Position numbers and translations under genes: made by a program. DNA of 64,000 bases from Methylobacterium sp. J-076 (GTDB lineage: Bacteria; Pseudomonadota; Alphaproteobacteria; Rhizobiales; Beijerinckiaceae): contig NZ_JAKSXW010000143.1 in the NCBI RefSeq assembly GCF_022829405.1, forward strand, positions 1 to 64,000, given 5' to 3'. Below are positions 36,298 to 45,594 of the stretch, piece after piece (the first letter of the stretch is position 1; every line of letters starts with the position of its first letter). Below the pieces are notes generated by a model that saw only the letters and a list, made by a program, of their open reading frames with translations, made no database searches and was not told the DNA's origin.

Positions 36298-37440
36298 GTG
36301 GTTGCCGAGGCCGCCCCCTCGAAGAGTGCAGCGGACGTGCCGGAGGCCCCCTCCGCCCTCGCGGTGCGCGCGTGGCTCGCCCGCCGCCTGGAGGCGCTGG
36401 CGATCCCGGTGGGGGCTGCCCTCGTCGGCTTCCTGCTGTTCGGCCTGTTCCTGGCGGCGCTCGGCAAGTCGCCCCTGCAACTGATCGACATCGTCTGGCG
36501 GGGCGGGTTCGGCTCGCCCTTCGCCCTCGGCAACAGCCTGCAGCGGGCGGCGCCGCTCCTGTTCGCCGCCCTGTGCGTGGCGCTGCCGGCGCGGCTCGGC
36601 CTCGTGGTGATCGGCGGGGAGGGCGCCATCGTCCTCGGCGGCCTCGCGGCGGCCGCCGCCGCCCAGCCGCTCGCCGGCCTGCCCGCTCCCCTCGCCGTGC
36701 CGCTGATGGCCGGCGCGGCCATGCTCGCGGGTGCGGTCTGGATCGGGGCGGTGGGATGGCTGCAGGCCTACCGCAACGTCAACGCCACGATCTCCAGCCT
36801 GCTCCTGTCGTACATCGCGATCGCGCTGGCCAACCACCTGATCGAGGGGCCGTTGCGCGACCCCGCCAGCCTCAACAAGCCCTCCACCCTGCCGGTGGGA
36901 GACGCGTTCATGCTCGGGCCGATGCCGGTCGTCGGCGTGCACTGGGGCCTCGGCTGCGGGATCCTCGCCTGCCTGGTGGCCTATGTCCTCATGGACCGGA
37001 CCACGCTGGGCTTCGCGGCGCGGATCGCGGGGGGGAACGTCCGCGCGGCGCAGATCCAGGGCCTGCCGGTCGGGCGCCTGATCGTCGGGTTCACGGCTTT
37101 GGGCGGGGCCTTCGCGGCGCTCGCCGGCTATTTCGAGGTCGCCGCCGTCCAGGGCAACGCCAACGGCACCCTCGTGGCGGGCTACGGCTACACCGGCATC
37201 CTCGTCGCCTTCCTGGCCCGGCAGAACCCCATCGCCATCATGCCGGTCGCCTTCCTGCTCGGCGGCATCGAGGCGTCGAGCGGGCTGATCCAGCGCCGGA
37301 TGCAGTTGCCCGACGCCACCGTGCTGGTCCTCGAAGGGCTGCTGTTCCTGATCGTGCTCCTGAGCGAGACGCTCTACGGCCGGTTCAAGCTCTTCAACCC
37401 CCATCTCTGGGCGGCGAAGCGGGCGGAGGCGGCGGCATGA
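36298..37440 (+). CDS. BMP-type ABC importer permease 1 (system 2)
   Basis: This 380-aa inner-membrane permease (BPD-transp-2 family) pairs with the next gene. It has a polar N-terminal extension of about 35 residues before the first helix. The family region 'LPARLGLVVIGGEGAIVLGG' corresponds to the NIGxEGQ motif of system 1. It uses a GTG start at 36298. Its stop overlaps the next start (ATGA). Confidence 0.9.
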   Translation: MVAEAAPSKSAADVPEAPSALAVRAWLARRLEALAIPVGAALVGFLLFGLFLAALGKSPLQLIDIVWRGGFGSPFALGNSLQRAAPLLFAALCVALPARLGLVVIGGEGAIVLGGLAAAAAAQPLAGLPAPLAVPLMAGAAMLAGAVWIGAVGWLQAYRNVNATISSLLLSYIAIALANHLIEGPLRDPASLNKPSTLPVGDAFMLGPMPVVGVHWGLGCGILACLVAYVLMDRTTLGFAARIAGGNVRAAQIQGLPVGRLIVGFTALGGAFAALAGYFEVAAVQGNANGTLVAGYGYTGILVAFLARQNPIAIMPVAFLLGGIEASSGLIQRRMQLPDATVLVLEGLLFLIVLLSETLYGRFKLFNPHLWAAKRAEAAA

Positions 37441-38360
37441 GCGGCGACCTCGGCCTCTGGAGCGTGCCGCTGGCGATCCTCGGCGGGGCGATTCGCGTCT
37501 CGACGCCGTTCCTGTTCGTCAGCCTCGGCGAGACGATCACCGAGCGCTCGGGCCGGATCAACCTCGGTCTCGAGGGCACCCTGGTCTTCGGGGCGATGGC
37601 GGCCTACGCGACGGCGGTGCTGACGGATTCGCCCTGGGCGGGCGTCGCGGTGGCCGGGTCGGCCGGCGGCGTGCTCGGCCTGCTGCACGGGTTCGTGTGC
37701 AAGTTCCCCCGCGTCAACGACGTGGCGATCGGCATCGCCCTGATGCTGTTCGGCACCGGGCTCGCCTTCTTCTTCGGCAAGCCGTTCATCCAGCCCCCGG
37801 CCCCGCCGCTGCCGGCGATCCCCTTCGGCGCGTGGTCGGACCTGCCGCAGGTGCAGGCGGCGCTGCGGGTCAACGTGCTGTTCCTGGCGGGTGCCGCCCT
37901 GTCGGTGGCGCTGTGGTGGGGCTTCCGCAACACCAAGGCCGGGCTGATCCTGCGCGTCGTCGGCGACAGCGCCGACGCGGCCCGGGCGCTCGGCTACGAC
38001 GTCGACCGGGTGCGCCTCGTCGCCACCGGCCTCGGCGGCGTGCTCGCGGGGATCGGCGGCTCCTATCTGTCGCTCTACTATCCCGGCTCCTGGAACGAGG
38101 GGATCTCCTCCGGGCAGGGGCTGATGGCGGTGGCGCTGGTGATCTTCGCCCGCTGGAACCCCCTCGCCTGTTTCGGGGCGGCGCTGCTGTTCGGCGGTGC
38201 CGGCGCCCTCGGGCCGGCGCTGCAATCGGTGGGCGTCTCGCAGGGCTACTACCTGTTCTACGCCGCCCCCTACGTCCTCACCCTCGCCCTGCTGATCGCC
38301 ACCTCCTCGCCCGACCGGGCGCTGGCCGGGGCGCCGGGCGAGCTGTCCCTGTCGAAGTGA
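37437..38360 (+). CDS. BMP-type ABC importer permease 2 (system 2)
   Basis: This 307-aa permease has the family motif ERSGRINLGLEGTLV (about residues 36-50) and about eight membrane helices. It overlaps the previous gene by four bases and precedes formamidase by 11 bp. Confidence 0.9.
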   Translation: MSGDLGLWSVPLAILGGAIRVSTPFLFVSLGETITERSGRINLGLEGTLVFGAMAAYATAVLTDSPWAGVAVAGSAGGVLGLLHGFVCKFPRVNDVAIGIALMLFGTGLAFFFGKPFIQPPAPPLPAIPFGAWSDLPQVQAALRVNVLFLAGAALSVALWWGFRNTKAGLILRVVGDSADAARALGYDVDRVRLVATGLGGVLAGIGGSYLSLYYPGSWNEGISSGQGLMAVALVIFARWNPLACFGAALLFGGAGALGPALQSVGVSQGYYLFYAAPYVLTLALLIATSSPDRALAGAPGELSLSK

Positions 38361-38371
38361 GAGCGCGCCCG

Positions 38372-39394
38372 ATGAACGGCCTCGGTGGATTGAACAAGTC
38401 GCCCCACGGCGTGGTGATCGGGCTGGTGCAGCTGCAACTGCCCAAGATCGAGACCCGTGCGGACGTCACGGCGCAGGCGGAGCGGATCGTGGCGATGGTC
38501 GCCAAGGCGCGGGCGAACCTCGCGACGATGGATCTCGTCGTATTCCCGGAATACGCCCTCCATGGCCTCTCCATGGACATCCGCCCCGAGATCCTCTGCA
38601 CCCTCGACGGGCCGGAGGTGGCGGCGTTCAAGCGCGCCTGCGCGGACCACCGGATCTGGGGGGGCTTCTCCCTCATGGAGGCCAACCCCGGCGGGATGCC
38701 CTACAATTCCGGCCTGATCATCGACGACCATGGCGAGGTGAAGCTCTACTATCGCAAGATGCACCCCTGGGTGCCGGTGGAGCCCTGGGAGCCCGGCGAC
38801 CTCGGCATCCCGGTGATCGAGGGGCCGCGGGGCGCCAAGCTCGGGCTGATCATCTGCCACGACGGCATGTTCCCGGAGATGGCGCGGGAATGTGCCTACA
38901 AGGGCGCCGAGATCATGATCCGCACGGCCGGATACACCGCGCCGATCCGCGAATCCTGGCGGTTCACCAACCAGTCGAACGCCTTCTGCAACCTGATGGT
39001 CACCGCCAACGTCTGCCTGTGCGGATCGGACGGGACGTTCGATTCGATGGGCGAGGGCATGATCTGCAACTTCGACGGGACGGTGCTGGCCCACGGCACC
39101 ACCGGCCGCGTGGATGAGATCATCACCGCCGAGGTGCGCCCCGATCTCGTGCGCGAGGCGCGCACCACCTGGGGCGTCGAGAACAACATCTACCAGCTCG
39201 GCCACCGGGGCTACACCGCGGTGAAGGGCGGGGCGCAGGACTGCCCCTACACCTACATGGCCGACCTCGCGGCGGGCCGCTACCGGGTGCCGTGGGAGAA
39301 CGAGGTCGCCGTCACCGACGGCACCGGCTGCGGCTTCCCGGCCCCGACCCGCCCCTACGGCGGGGCGCCGGCCCTGCGGGACGCCGCCGAATGA
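38372..39394 (+). CDS. fmdA: Formamidase (AmiF-type nitrilase superfamily)
   Basis: This 340-aa cytoplasmic enzyme hydrolyses formamide to formate and ammonia. The nitrilase-superfamily triad is E60 ([10 protein letters not shown]), K129 (LYYRKMHPW) and C162 ([11 protein letters not shown]). Length and sequence blocks, such as the N-terminal '[20 protein letters not shown]', match Helicobacter AmiF very closely, so a narrow formamide preference is likely. It is encoded between an ABC permease and biuret hydrolase, with its stop overlapping the biuH start by four bases. How formamide fits the ureide pathway is unclear. Confidence 0.92.
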   Translation: MNGLGGLNKSPHGVVIGLVQLQLPKIETRADVTAQAERIVAMVAKARANLATMDLVVFPEYALHGLSMDIRPEILCTLDGPEVAAFKRACADHRIWGGFSLMEANPGGMPYNSGLIIDDHGEVKLYYRKMHPWVPVEPWEPGDLGIPVIEGPRGAKLGLIICHDGMFPEMARECAYKGAEIMIRTAGYTAPIRESWRFTNQSNAFCNLMVTANVCLCGSDGTFDSMGEGMICNFDGTVLAHGTTGRVDEIITAEVRPDLVREARTTWGVENNIYQLGHRGYTAVKGGAQDCPYTYMADLAAGRYRVPWENEVAVTDGTGCGFPAPTRPYGGAPALRDAAE

Positions 39395-40104
39395 GCGAGG
39401 CCGCCTCCCTCGCCTCCGCCCTCCACGCGCAGGCCGAACCCTACCCCTGGCCCTACGACGGCGACCTGCGGCCGGGGAACACCGCCCTCGTCATCATCGA
39501 CATGCAGACGGATTTCTGCGGCAAGGGCGGCTACGTCGATGCGATGGGCTACGACCTCGCCCTGACCCGCGCGCCGATCGAACCCATCGGCCACCTCCTC
39601 GCTGCGGCGCGGGCCGCCGGCTACCACGTCATCCACACCCGCGAGGGCCACCGGCCGGACCTCGCCGACCTGCCCGCCAACAAGCGCTGGCGCTCCCGGC
39701 GAATCGGCGCCGGCATCGGCGATCCCGGCCCCTGCGGCCGGGTGCTGGTGCGGGGCGAGCCCGGCTGGGAGATCATCCCCGAACTCGCGCCGCGGCCGGG
39801 GGAGCCGGTCATCGACAAGCCGGGCAAGGGCTCGTTCTGCGCCACCGACCTGGAGCTGATCCTGCACCAGCGCGGCATCCGCAACCTGATCCTCACCGGC
39901 ATCACCACCGACGTCTGCGTCCACACCACGATGCGGGAGGCCAACGACCGCGGCTTCGAATGCGTCATCGTCTCGGACGCCACCGCCGCCACCGACCCCG
40001 GCAACCACGAGGCCGCCCTGCGGATGGTGACCATGCAGGGCGGCGTGTTCGGCGCCGTCGCCACCTCGCGGGCGCTGATCGCCGCGATGGGCCGGCATCC
40101 ATGA
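39391..40104 (+). CDS. biuH: Biuret amidohydrolase
   Basis: This 237-aa cysteine hydrolase (isochorismatase fold) converts biuret to allophanate and ammonia. The triad is D37 (IIDMQTDF), K146 (DKPGKGSF) and C176 (TTDVCVHTT). Blocks such as [16 protein letters not shown] and [20 protein letters not shown] are those I know from Rhizobium biuret hydrolase, making this a confident call. It overlaps formamidase and the following ATPase gene by four bases each. Its product allophanate would be handled by the allophanate hydrolase encoded convergently at 41677. Confidence 0.92.
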   Translation: MSEAASLASALHAQAEPYPWPYDGDLRPGNTALVIIDMQTDFCGKGGYVDAMGYDLALTRAPIEPIGHLLAAARAAGYHVIHTREGHRPDLADLPANKRWRSRRIGAGIGDPGPCGRVLVRGEPGWEIIPELAPRPGEPVIDKPGKGSFCATDLELILHQRGIRNLILTGITTDVCVHTTMREANDRGFECVIVSDATAATDPGNHEAALRMVTMQGGVFGAVATSRALIAAMGRHP

Positions 40105-41660
40105 TGCCCGCGCCGCCCGGCGCCGAGACCGCCGGCCCCGGCGCCATCGGCGTCGAGACCATCGGCATGACGAAGCGCTTCGGCGCCTTCGCGGCCCTGG
40201 ACGACGTGTCGATGAGGATCGAGGCCGGGGGCTTCCACGCCCTGCTCGGGGAGAACGGCGCCGGCAAGTCGACCTTCGTCAAATGCGTGATGGGCTTCTA
40301 CGCGCCGACCGCCGGCAGCGTGCTGGTCGACGGGCGCGAGGTCGAGATCACCAACCCGAAGGGCGCGCAGGGGCGCGGCCTCGGGATGGTCTACCAGCAC
40401 TTCACCCTGGTGCCCTCCCTGACGGGGGCCGAGAACCTCGTGATCAGCCGGGCCGACGCCCCCGCCATCCTCGATTGGAAGGCCGAGCGGGCGGCGCTGG
40501 CCGCCTTCATGGCGGGCATGCCGTTCCGGCTGAACCTCGACCGACCGGTGGCGGAGCTGGCCGCGGGGGAGAAGCAGAAGCTCGAGATCGTCAAGCAGCT
40601 CTACCTGAAGGCGCGCTTCCTGATCCTCGACGAGCCGACCTCGGTGCTCACCCCCGACGAGGCCGCGGAGGTGCTGGGCCTCCTGCGCGCCATGACGGAC
40701 CGGGGCGCCCTGACGGTGCTGATGATCAGCCACAAGTTCCGGGAGGTCGAGACCTTCGCCCGCTCGCTGAGCGTCCTGCGCCGGGGCCGATTGGTGGGCG
40801 GCGGCGCCGTCGGCGCCCTGTCGCGGGCCGACATGGCGGCGATGATGATCGGCGAGCGGGCCGTGCGGCCGATCGCAAGCCGGGTCGGGGCGCCCGACGC
40901 CGCCCGCGAGATCCTGCGCGTGGAGAACCTCGAGGCCACGGACGTCTCCGGCCTGCGCCGGATCGCCATCCCCGACCTGCGGGTCCGGGCCCGGGAGATC
41001 CTGGGGATCGCGGGCGTCTCCGGCAACGGCCAGAAGGAGCTCGCCGACGTGCTCGGCGGGCGGATCCGCGCGGCGGGCGGCCGGGTGATCGTGGCGGGGG
41101 AGCCCTATGCCGGCACCCGGGCCCAGAGCCGGGCGCGGCGGGTGCGCTTCATCCCCGAGGAGCCCCTGCGCGAGGCCTGCGCCCCGCGGATGTCGGTGGC
41201 CGAGAACCTCGCCTTCCGCGCCTTCGACCGGCGCGGGGAGGATCCGTCCGGCCCGCCGACCCTGTGGCTCGACCGGCGGGCGATGACCCGGCGCGCCAAG
41301 GAGCTGATCGCGCGGTTCCAGGTGAAGACGGCCTCCTCGGAGGCGCCCATCGCCACCCTGTCCGGCGGCAACGTCCAGCGGGCGGTGCTGGCCCGGGAGC
41401 TGACCGATCCGGTCGATCTCCTGATCGTGGTCAACCCGTGCTTCGGGCTCGATTTCGCGGCGGTGGCGGAGATCCGCACCCGGATCGTCACGGCCCGCAA
41501 CGCCGGGGCGGCGGTGCTGCTCATCAGCGAGGACCTGGACGAGATCCTGGAACTGTCCGACCGCATCGTGGTGATGTCGGAGGGGCGCCTCGTCTACGAG
41601 ACCTCGGCCGCGCAGGCCGAGGCGGGCACCATCGGCCGCCACATGGCGGGGCACCACTGA
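40101..41660 (+). CDS. BMP-type ABC importer, double ATPase subunit (system 2)
   Basis: This 519-aa protein has two ATPase domains. Domain 1 carries [10 protein letters not shown], signature LAAGEKQK and Walker [10 protein letters not shown]. Domain 2 has a degenerate Walker A (GVSGNGQK), signature LSGGNVQR and an unusual Walker B region ([13 protein letters not shown]) where the usual Q/E-P-T is replaced. It overlaps biuH by four bases, so two enzymes are nested between permease and ATPase genes of one transporter. It ends 16 bp before the convergent atzF stop. Confidence 0.9.
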   Translation: MMPAPPGAETAGPGAIGVETIGMTKRFGAFAALDDVSMRIEAGGFHALLGENGAGKSTFVKCVMGFYAPTAGSVLVDGREVEITNPKGAQGRGLGMVYQHFTLVPSLTGAENLVISRADAPAILDWKAERAALAAFMAGMPFRLNLDRPVAELAAGEKQKLEIVKQLYLKARFLILDEPTSVLTPDEAAEVLGLLRAMTDRGALTVLMISHKFREVETFARSLSVLRRGRLVGGGAVGALSRADMAAMMIGERAVRPIASRVGAPDAAREILRVENLEATDVSGLRRIAIPDLRVRAREILGIAGVSGNGQKELADVLGGRIRAAGGRVIVAGEPYAGTRAQSRARRVRFIPEEPLREACAPRMSVAENLAFRAFDRRGEDPSGPPTLWLDRRAMTRRAKELIARFQVKTASSEAPIATLSGGNVQRAVLARELTDPVDLLIVVNPCFGLDFAAVAEIRTRIVTARNAGAAVLLISEDLDEILELSDRIVVMSEGRLVYETSAAQAEAGTIGRHMAGHH

Positions 41661-41676
41661 GGCCCGGCGCCGGGCT

Positions 41677-43497
41677 TCACCCGGCGCGGAGGGAGGCGAG
41701 GTAGCGCCGCCAGCCGCCATGCCCGCTGACGTCCGGCGCGCCGACGAGCCCCTCCGGCTCGGCCAGGAACCCCTTGGGGGCCGTCCCGTCGTCGAGCCTC
41801 AGCGTGCCGATGGAGAGGGGGGCCGGCACCCCGGCCACGAAGGCGCCGAAGGCGGCGACGGGCAGGGCCCAGACCTCCGTCTCGATCGCCGTGCCGGTGC
41901 CCGGCGCCACCCGCACCAGGCCCGGCCGGGCCGGTCCCGCGCCGGGAAGCGCGTGGAGCCGGTAGTCCGGGCTCGTCCTGGCCGCCCGCAGGAAGCGTCC
42001 GCCCGGGCCGGTGAGTTCGCCGTTCAGCGGCAGCCCGGACAGGTGCGCCCCCACCACCACGATCTCGATCTCCCCCGCCCCGGCCCGCACGATTCCCGCG
42101 TCCCCGGGGGCGGGGGGCACGGGCACGGCGCCGGTGCCGAGGCTCAGCCCGGCGGCGGCGTGCAGCCTCGCCCCGAGCGCGGCGATCAGCCCGTCCGCGC
42201 CGCGCGGGGCGATCAGCGTCACGCCGGAGGGGAAGCCGTCCCCGCGGAACCGCCCGGGGACCGCCAGGGCGCACAGGTCCAGCAGGTTGACGAAGTTGGT
42301 GTAGGTGCCGAGCTCGCTGTTGGGGCCGATCGGGTCGGCGGCGAGGTCGGCGCAGCGGCGCGGCCGGGGGTAGGTCGGCACCGCCAGCACGTCGATCCGC
42401 GTCCAGACCTCCTCGGTCGCCCGGCGCAGTTCGGCGAGGCGGTAGAGCCCGGCGAAGGCGTCCGCGGCGGAGAAGCCCGCGGCCGAGGCGATGACCGCCC
42501 GCGTGGTCGGGTGCAGGATCTCCGGCCGCATCTCGATGATGCTGCGGATCGCTTGGTAGCGCTCGGCGACCCAGGGGCCCGTGTAGAGCAGCGCCGCCAC
42601 CGCCTGGAACGGGGCGAGGTCGATGGGCGTCGTCCCGCCCGGCAGCAGGGTCCCGAGGTCGGCGAGGGAGGCCGCGAAGGCCGCCTCCGACAGGCCGTCT
42701 CCGCCGAAATGCAGGCTCGCCGGGCCCGGAACGCCCACGCGCAGCCCCGGCGGGACCGAGGCCGGCCGGGGGGCGACCGGCAGGGGCCGGCAGAAGGCGT
42801 CCTCCGGATCGTACCCGAGCATCACCCGGTAGGCGGCATCCGCGTCCGCGACGGTGCCGGCGAAGACCGACAGGGTGTCGAGGGTGCGGCAGGCCGGGAC
42901 CATCCCGCGCCCCGAGACGCTGCCTAGCGACGGCTTGAGGCCCACGATGTTGTTGAGCCCGGCCGGGACGCGCCCGGACCCCGCCGTGTCCGTGCCGAGG
43001 GCGAAGGTGACGAGGCCGTGGGCGACGGCGACCGCGGAGCCCGACGAGGAGCCCCCCGGGACGATGGCGGGATCGAAGGCGTTCCGCGGCGCGGGGAACG
43101 GGGTGCGCACGCCGACGAGGCCGGTGGCGAACTGGTCGAGGTTGGTCTTGCCGACCAGCACCGCGCCGGCCGCGATCAGCCTGGCCACGGCGGGCGCCGT
43201 CGCCCCGGGCCTGTAGGCGAAGTCCGGGCAGGCCGCGGTGGTCGGGAGGCCGGCGACGTCGATGTTGTCCTTCACCGCGAAGGGCACGCCCCAGAGGGGC
43301 TTGGCGCGGGGATCGAACGGCCCCAGGGCCTCGGCGGCCGCCCGCGCCTGCGCTTCGGGGACGAGGGCGAGGAAGAGGCCCGGATCGTCGATCTGCGCGA
43401 TCCGCCGGTAGGTCTGCGCGATCACCGCGGCGGGGGCGAGCCCCTCGGCATAGGCGGCGTGGAGGGCGTCCAGGGTCGGGAAGGCGGGCATGGGCAT
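41677..43497 (-). CDS. atzF: Allophanate hydrolase
   Basis: This 606-aa enzyme hydrolyses allophanate to ammonia and CO2. The N-terminal amidase-signature domain has the Ser-cisSer-Lys triad: K76 (VPFAVKDNID), the GGSSSGS loop (148-154) and S174 (DTAGSGR). The C-terminal domain (about 470-606) is the second allophanate hydrolase domain that processes N-carboxycarbamate. Length matches AtzF. It is the last gene of the gene set AtzG-E-H-F and lies 35 bp after atzH. It is the shared end point for biuret and 1-carboxybiuret breakdown. Confidence 0.94.
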   Translation of the reverse strand: MPMPAFPTLDALHAAYAEGLAPAAVIAQTYRRIAQIDDPGLFLALVPEAQARAAAEALGPFDPRAKPLWGVPFAVKDNIDVAGLPTTAACPDFAYRPGATAPAVARLIAAGAVLVGKTNLDQFATGLVGVRTPFPAPRNAFDPAIVPGGSSSGSAVAVAHGLVTFALGTDTAGSGRVPAGLNNIVGLKPSLGSVSGRGMVPACRTLDTLSVFAGTVADADAAYRVMLGYDPEDAFCRPLPVAPRPASVPPGLRVGVPGPASLHFGGDGLSEAAFAASLADLGTLLPGGTTPIDLAPFQAVAALLYTGPWVAERYQAIRSIIEMRPEILHPTTRAVIASAAGFSAADAFAGLYRLAELRRATEEVWTRIDVLAVPTYPRPRRCADLAADPIGPNSELGTYTNFVNLLDLCALAVPGRFRGDGFPSGVTLIAPRGADGLIAALGARLHAAAGLSLGTGAVPVPPAPGDAGIVRAGAGEIEIVVVGAHLSGLPLNGELTGPGGRFLRAARTSPDYRLHALPGAGPARPGLVRVAPGTGTAIETEVWALPVAAFGAFVAGVPAPLSIGTLRLDDGTAPKGFLAEPEGLVGAPDVSGHGGWRRYLASLRAG

Positions 43498-43532
43498 GGG
43501 TGGTCTCTCCCCTACGGCGTGGGCTGGGCGGG

Positions 43533-43931
43533 TCAGGCCGGGTCGGAGGGGCTGGCGTCGATGACGCTCACATGGGCGGCGACCACCCTCCAGCCATCGG
43601 GGAGGCGCATCCAGGTCTGGCTCTGGCGGCCGACCTTGCCCGGCGCGCCCCCGCGGGTGAACAGGGTCATGGCCACGGCGGCGTCGCGGCCGAAGGTGGT
43701 GATCACCGTCCCGCGCAGGTCGCGGGCCAGGCCCTGGGGCGAGCGCCCCCGGCGGAACGCCCGGATCGCGTCCATGCCGTAGAGGTTCTCCCCCGCGCCG
43801 TAGCGGATGGTGCGGGGATCGTCGTGGAACAGCGCCTCCAGCACCGCCACGTCGTTGGTCACCAGCGCCTGCTCGTAGACGGCGAAGGCGGCCTCCACCT
43901 CGGCCTTCACGGCGGGGTCGTCGATCGTCAT
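43533..43931 (-). CDS. atzH: AtzH-like 1,3-dicarboxyurea decarboxylase (DUF3225)
   Basis: This 132-aa protein has the SnoaL/NTF2-like fold of DUF3225. AtzH decarboxylates 1,3-dicarboxyurea to allophanate in the cyanuric acid pathway. Conserved blocks are ALFHDDPRTIRYGAGENLYG and GRQSQTWMRLPDGWRVVAAHVS in pattern. It overlaps the AtzE stop by four bases and precedes AtzF, the same order as in the Pseudomonas cyanurate operon. Confidence 0.88.
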   Translation of the reverse strand: MTIDDPAVKAEVEAAFAVYEQALVTNDVAVLEALFHDDPRTIRYGAGENLYGMDAIRAFRRGRSPQGLARDLRGTVITTFGRDAAVAMTLFTRGGAPGKVGRQSQTWMRLPDGWRVVAAHVSVIDASPSDPA

Positions 43932-45334
43932 GGGAGCCTCGCCACGGGGGCCCGCACCACGCCCTCCCGCTCCAGATGCCGCGCCACCCGCAGGGCGAGG
44001 GCTTCCCGCCACGGGGCGGCGATCACCTGCACGCCGAGGGGAAGGCCGTCGTCCGGCCAGACCGGCACGGCGACCACGGGCAGGCCGATGAAGGAGATCG
44101 GCTGGGTGTAGAGGCCGATATTGGGCCGGATGGGCAGCGTGACGCCGCCGAGCACGAAGGTCGTCTGCCCGCCCCGGGGCGCCCGGCAGGGGGTCGCGGG
44201 GGCGAGGATCACGTCGACGTCCCGGAACAGCTCCAGCACCGCCGCGCGGTACCAGCGGCGGAAGCGCTGCGCCCGCTCGATGAACACCGCGGGCAGCATC
44301 GCCCCGGCCAGCAGGCGGTCGCGCACCGCCGGGTCGAACTCGGCGGCGCGGTGGCGGAGGCGGTCGAGGTGCAGCGCCGCGCCCTCGGCGGCGGAGATCA
44401 GGTAGGCCGCCGCGCGGGCGCGCACGGCCTCCGGGACCTCGACCGTGGCCCTGGCCCCGAGGGCGTCCGCCACCCGCGCCACCGCCGCGAACGCCTCCGG
44501 CTCGCCGGACCCCGCGAAATGGCCGCCCGCGACGGCGATGCGCAGGCCGGCGACGCCCCCGTCGAGGCCGGGGCCGGCGGGGTCGGGCGGGCGCCGGGCG
44601 CAGGCGGGGTCGTCCGCGTCCGGCCCCTGCATGGCGTCGTAGGCGAGGGCGAGGTCGGCCACGCTCCTGGCCATCGGGCCGAGATGGTCGAGGCTGCCGA
44701 CGAACGGGAAGCTCCCGGCCCGGCTGGTCCGGCCGTAGGTGGGCTTCAGGCCGAAGCAGCCGCAGAAGGCGGCGGGCACCCGGATCGACCCGTTGGTGTC
44801 CGAGGCGAGCGCCAGCGGCACGAGGCCCGCCGCGACCGCGGCCCCGGAGCCGCCGGAGGAGCCCCCCGCCATCCGGGTGAGGTCGTGCGGATTGTGGGTG
44901 TCGCCGTCGTGGATGTTCTCGCCGGTGAAGTCGTAGGCGTACTCGCCCATGTTGAGGGCGCCCACCAGCACGCCCCCCGCCGCCTCGAGCCGGCGGATCA
45001 GCGCGGCGTCCCGGCCGGCGGGCGCCCGGTCGCGGTTGATCCGGGCGCCGGCCCGCGTCGGCAGACCCGCCACGTCGAACAGGTTCTTGACGGCGAAGGG
45101 CACGCCGCAGAGGGGGCCGGCCTCCTCGCCGCGGGCGCGCGCCGCGTCCAGGGCGTCGGCCCGCGCCAGGGCCCGCCCGGCGAGCACGTCGGTGAAGCTG
45201 TGCACCGCCGGGTCGATCCGCGCGATCCGCGCCAGCGCGGCGCTGACGACCTCGCGGGCGCCCACGGCGCCGGAGGCGACCCCCGCGGCGATCCCGGCGG
45301 CGGGGGCGAGCGACCAGTCCTGCGAATCCACCAC
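43928..45334 (-). CDS. atzE: AtzE-like 1-carboxybiuret hydrolase, catalytic subunit
   Basis: This 468-aa amidase-signature protein is the catalytic subunit of the AtzEG complex, which deaminates 1-carboxybiuret to 1,3-dicarboxyurea. The Ser-cisSer-Lys triad sits in VPFAVKNLFDVAG, GGSSGGSGAAVA and SDTNGSIRVPA. AtzE motifs such as NMGEYAYDFTGEN (typical of GatA-like AtzE) are present. The GTG start at 45334 lies 3 bp after the atzG stop. No cyanuric acid hydrolase (AtzD) is in the window, so the carboxybiuret must come from elsewhere. Confidence 0.9.
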   Translation of the reverse strand: MVDSQDWSLAPAAGIAAGVASGAVGAREVVSAALARIARIDPAVHSFTDVLAGRALARADALDAARARGEEAGPLCGVPFAVKNLFDVAGLPTRAGARINRDRAPAGRDAALIRRLEAAGGVLVGALNMGEYAYDFTGENIHDGDTHNPHDLTRMAGGSSGGSGAAVAAGLVPLALASDTNGSIRVPAAFCGCFGLKPTYGRTSRAGSFPFVGSLDHLGPMARSVADLALAYDAMQGPDADDPACARRPPDPAGPGLDGGVAGLRIAVAGGHFAGSGEPEAFAAVARVADALGARATVEVPEAVRARAAAYLISAAEGAALHLDRLRHRAAEFDPAVRDRLLAGAMLPAVFIERAQRFRRWYRAAVLELFRDVDVILAPATPCRAPRGGQTTFVLGGVTLPIRPNIGLYTQPISFIGLPVVAVPVWPDDGLPLGVQVIAAPWREALALRVARHLEREGVVRAPVARLP

Positions 45335-45337
45335 CGG

Positions 45338-45532
45338 TCAGGCCTCGAAGACCGGGGCCGCCTCGGCCTCGTCGGGGAGGGGGAAATCCTCGACCAGGGC
45401 CGCCGCGGCCTGGAGCACCCGCAGGTTCGCCAGCACCGGCTCCCGCCACGCCGGATCGTTGGTCAGGCCGAGGAGGCCGGCGCAGGCCTCCATGACGGCG
45501 TCGAGATCCGGTGCGACCGGGCTGGGTGACAT
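45338..45532 (-). CDS. atzG: AtzG-like small subunit of 1-carboxybiuret hydrolase (DUF4089)
   Basis: This 64-aa protein matches the GatC-like AtzG family that stabilises AtzE. The conserved block DPAWREPVLANLRVLQAAA spans about residues 27-45. It directly precedes atzE, as expected. It is short and lies within a longer reading frame, so it is easily missed. The start at 45532 gives the standard family length. Confidence 0.87.
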   Translation of the reverse strand: MSPSPVAPDLDAVMEACAGLLGLTNDPAWREPVLANLRVLQAAAALVEDFPLPDEAEAAPVFEA

Positions 45533-45594
45533 GCGCGATGATCCTCCGGCGGCCTCGCCTGCGCCGGGGAGAGCAAGGATCGTTCCGCGCCGGC

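Noticed and set aside
39391-40104. Reading the BiuH gene as a generic isochorismatase or nicotinamidase
   Set aside because: The [10 protein letters not shown] and [20 protein letters not shown] blocks and linkage to allophanate hydrolase specify biuret hydrolase.
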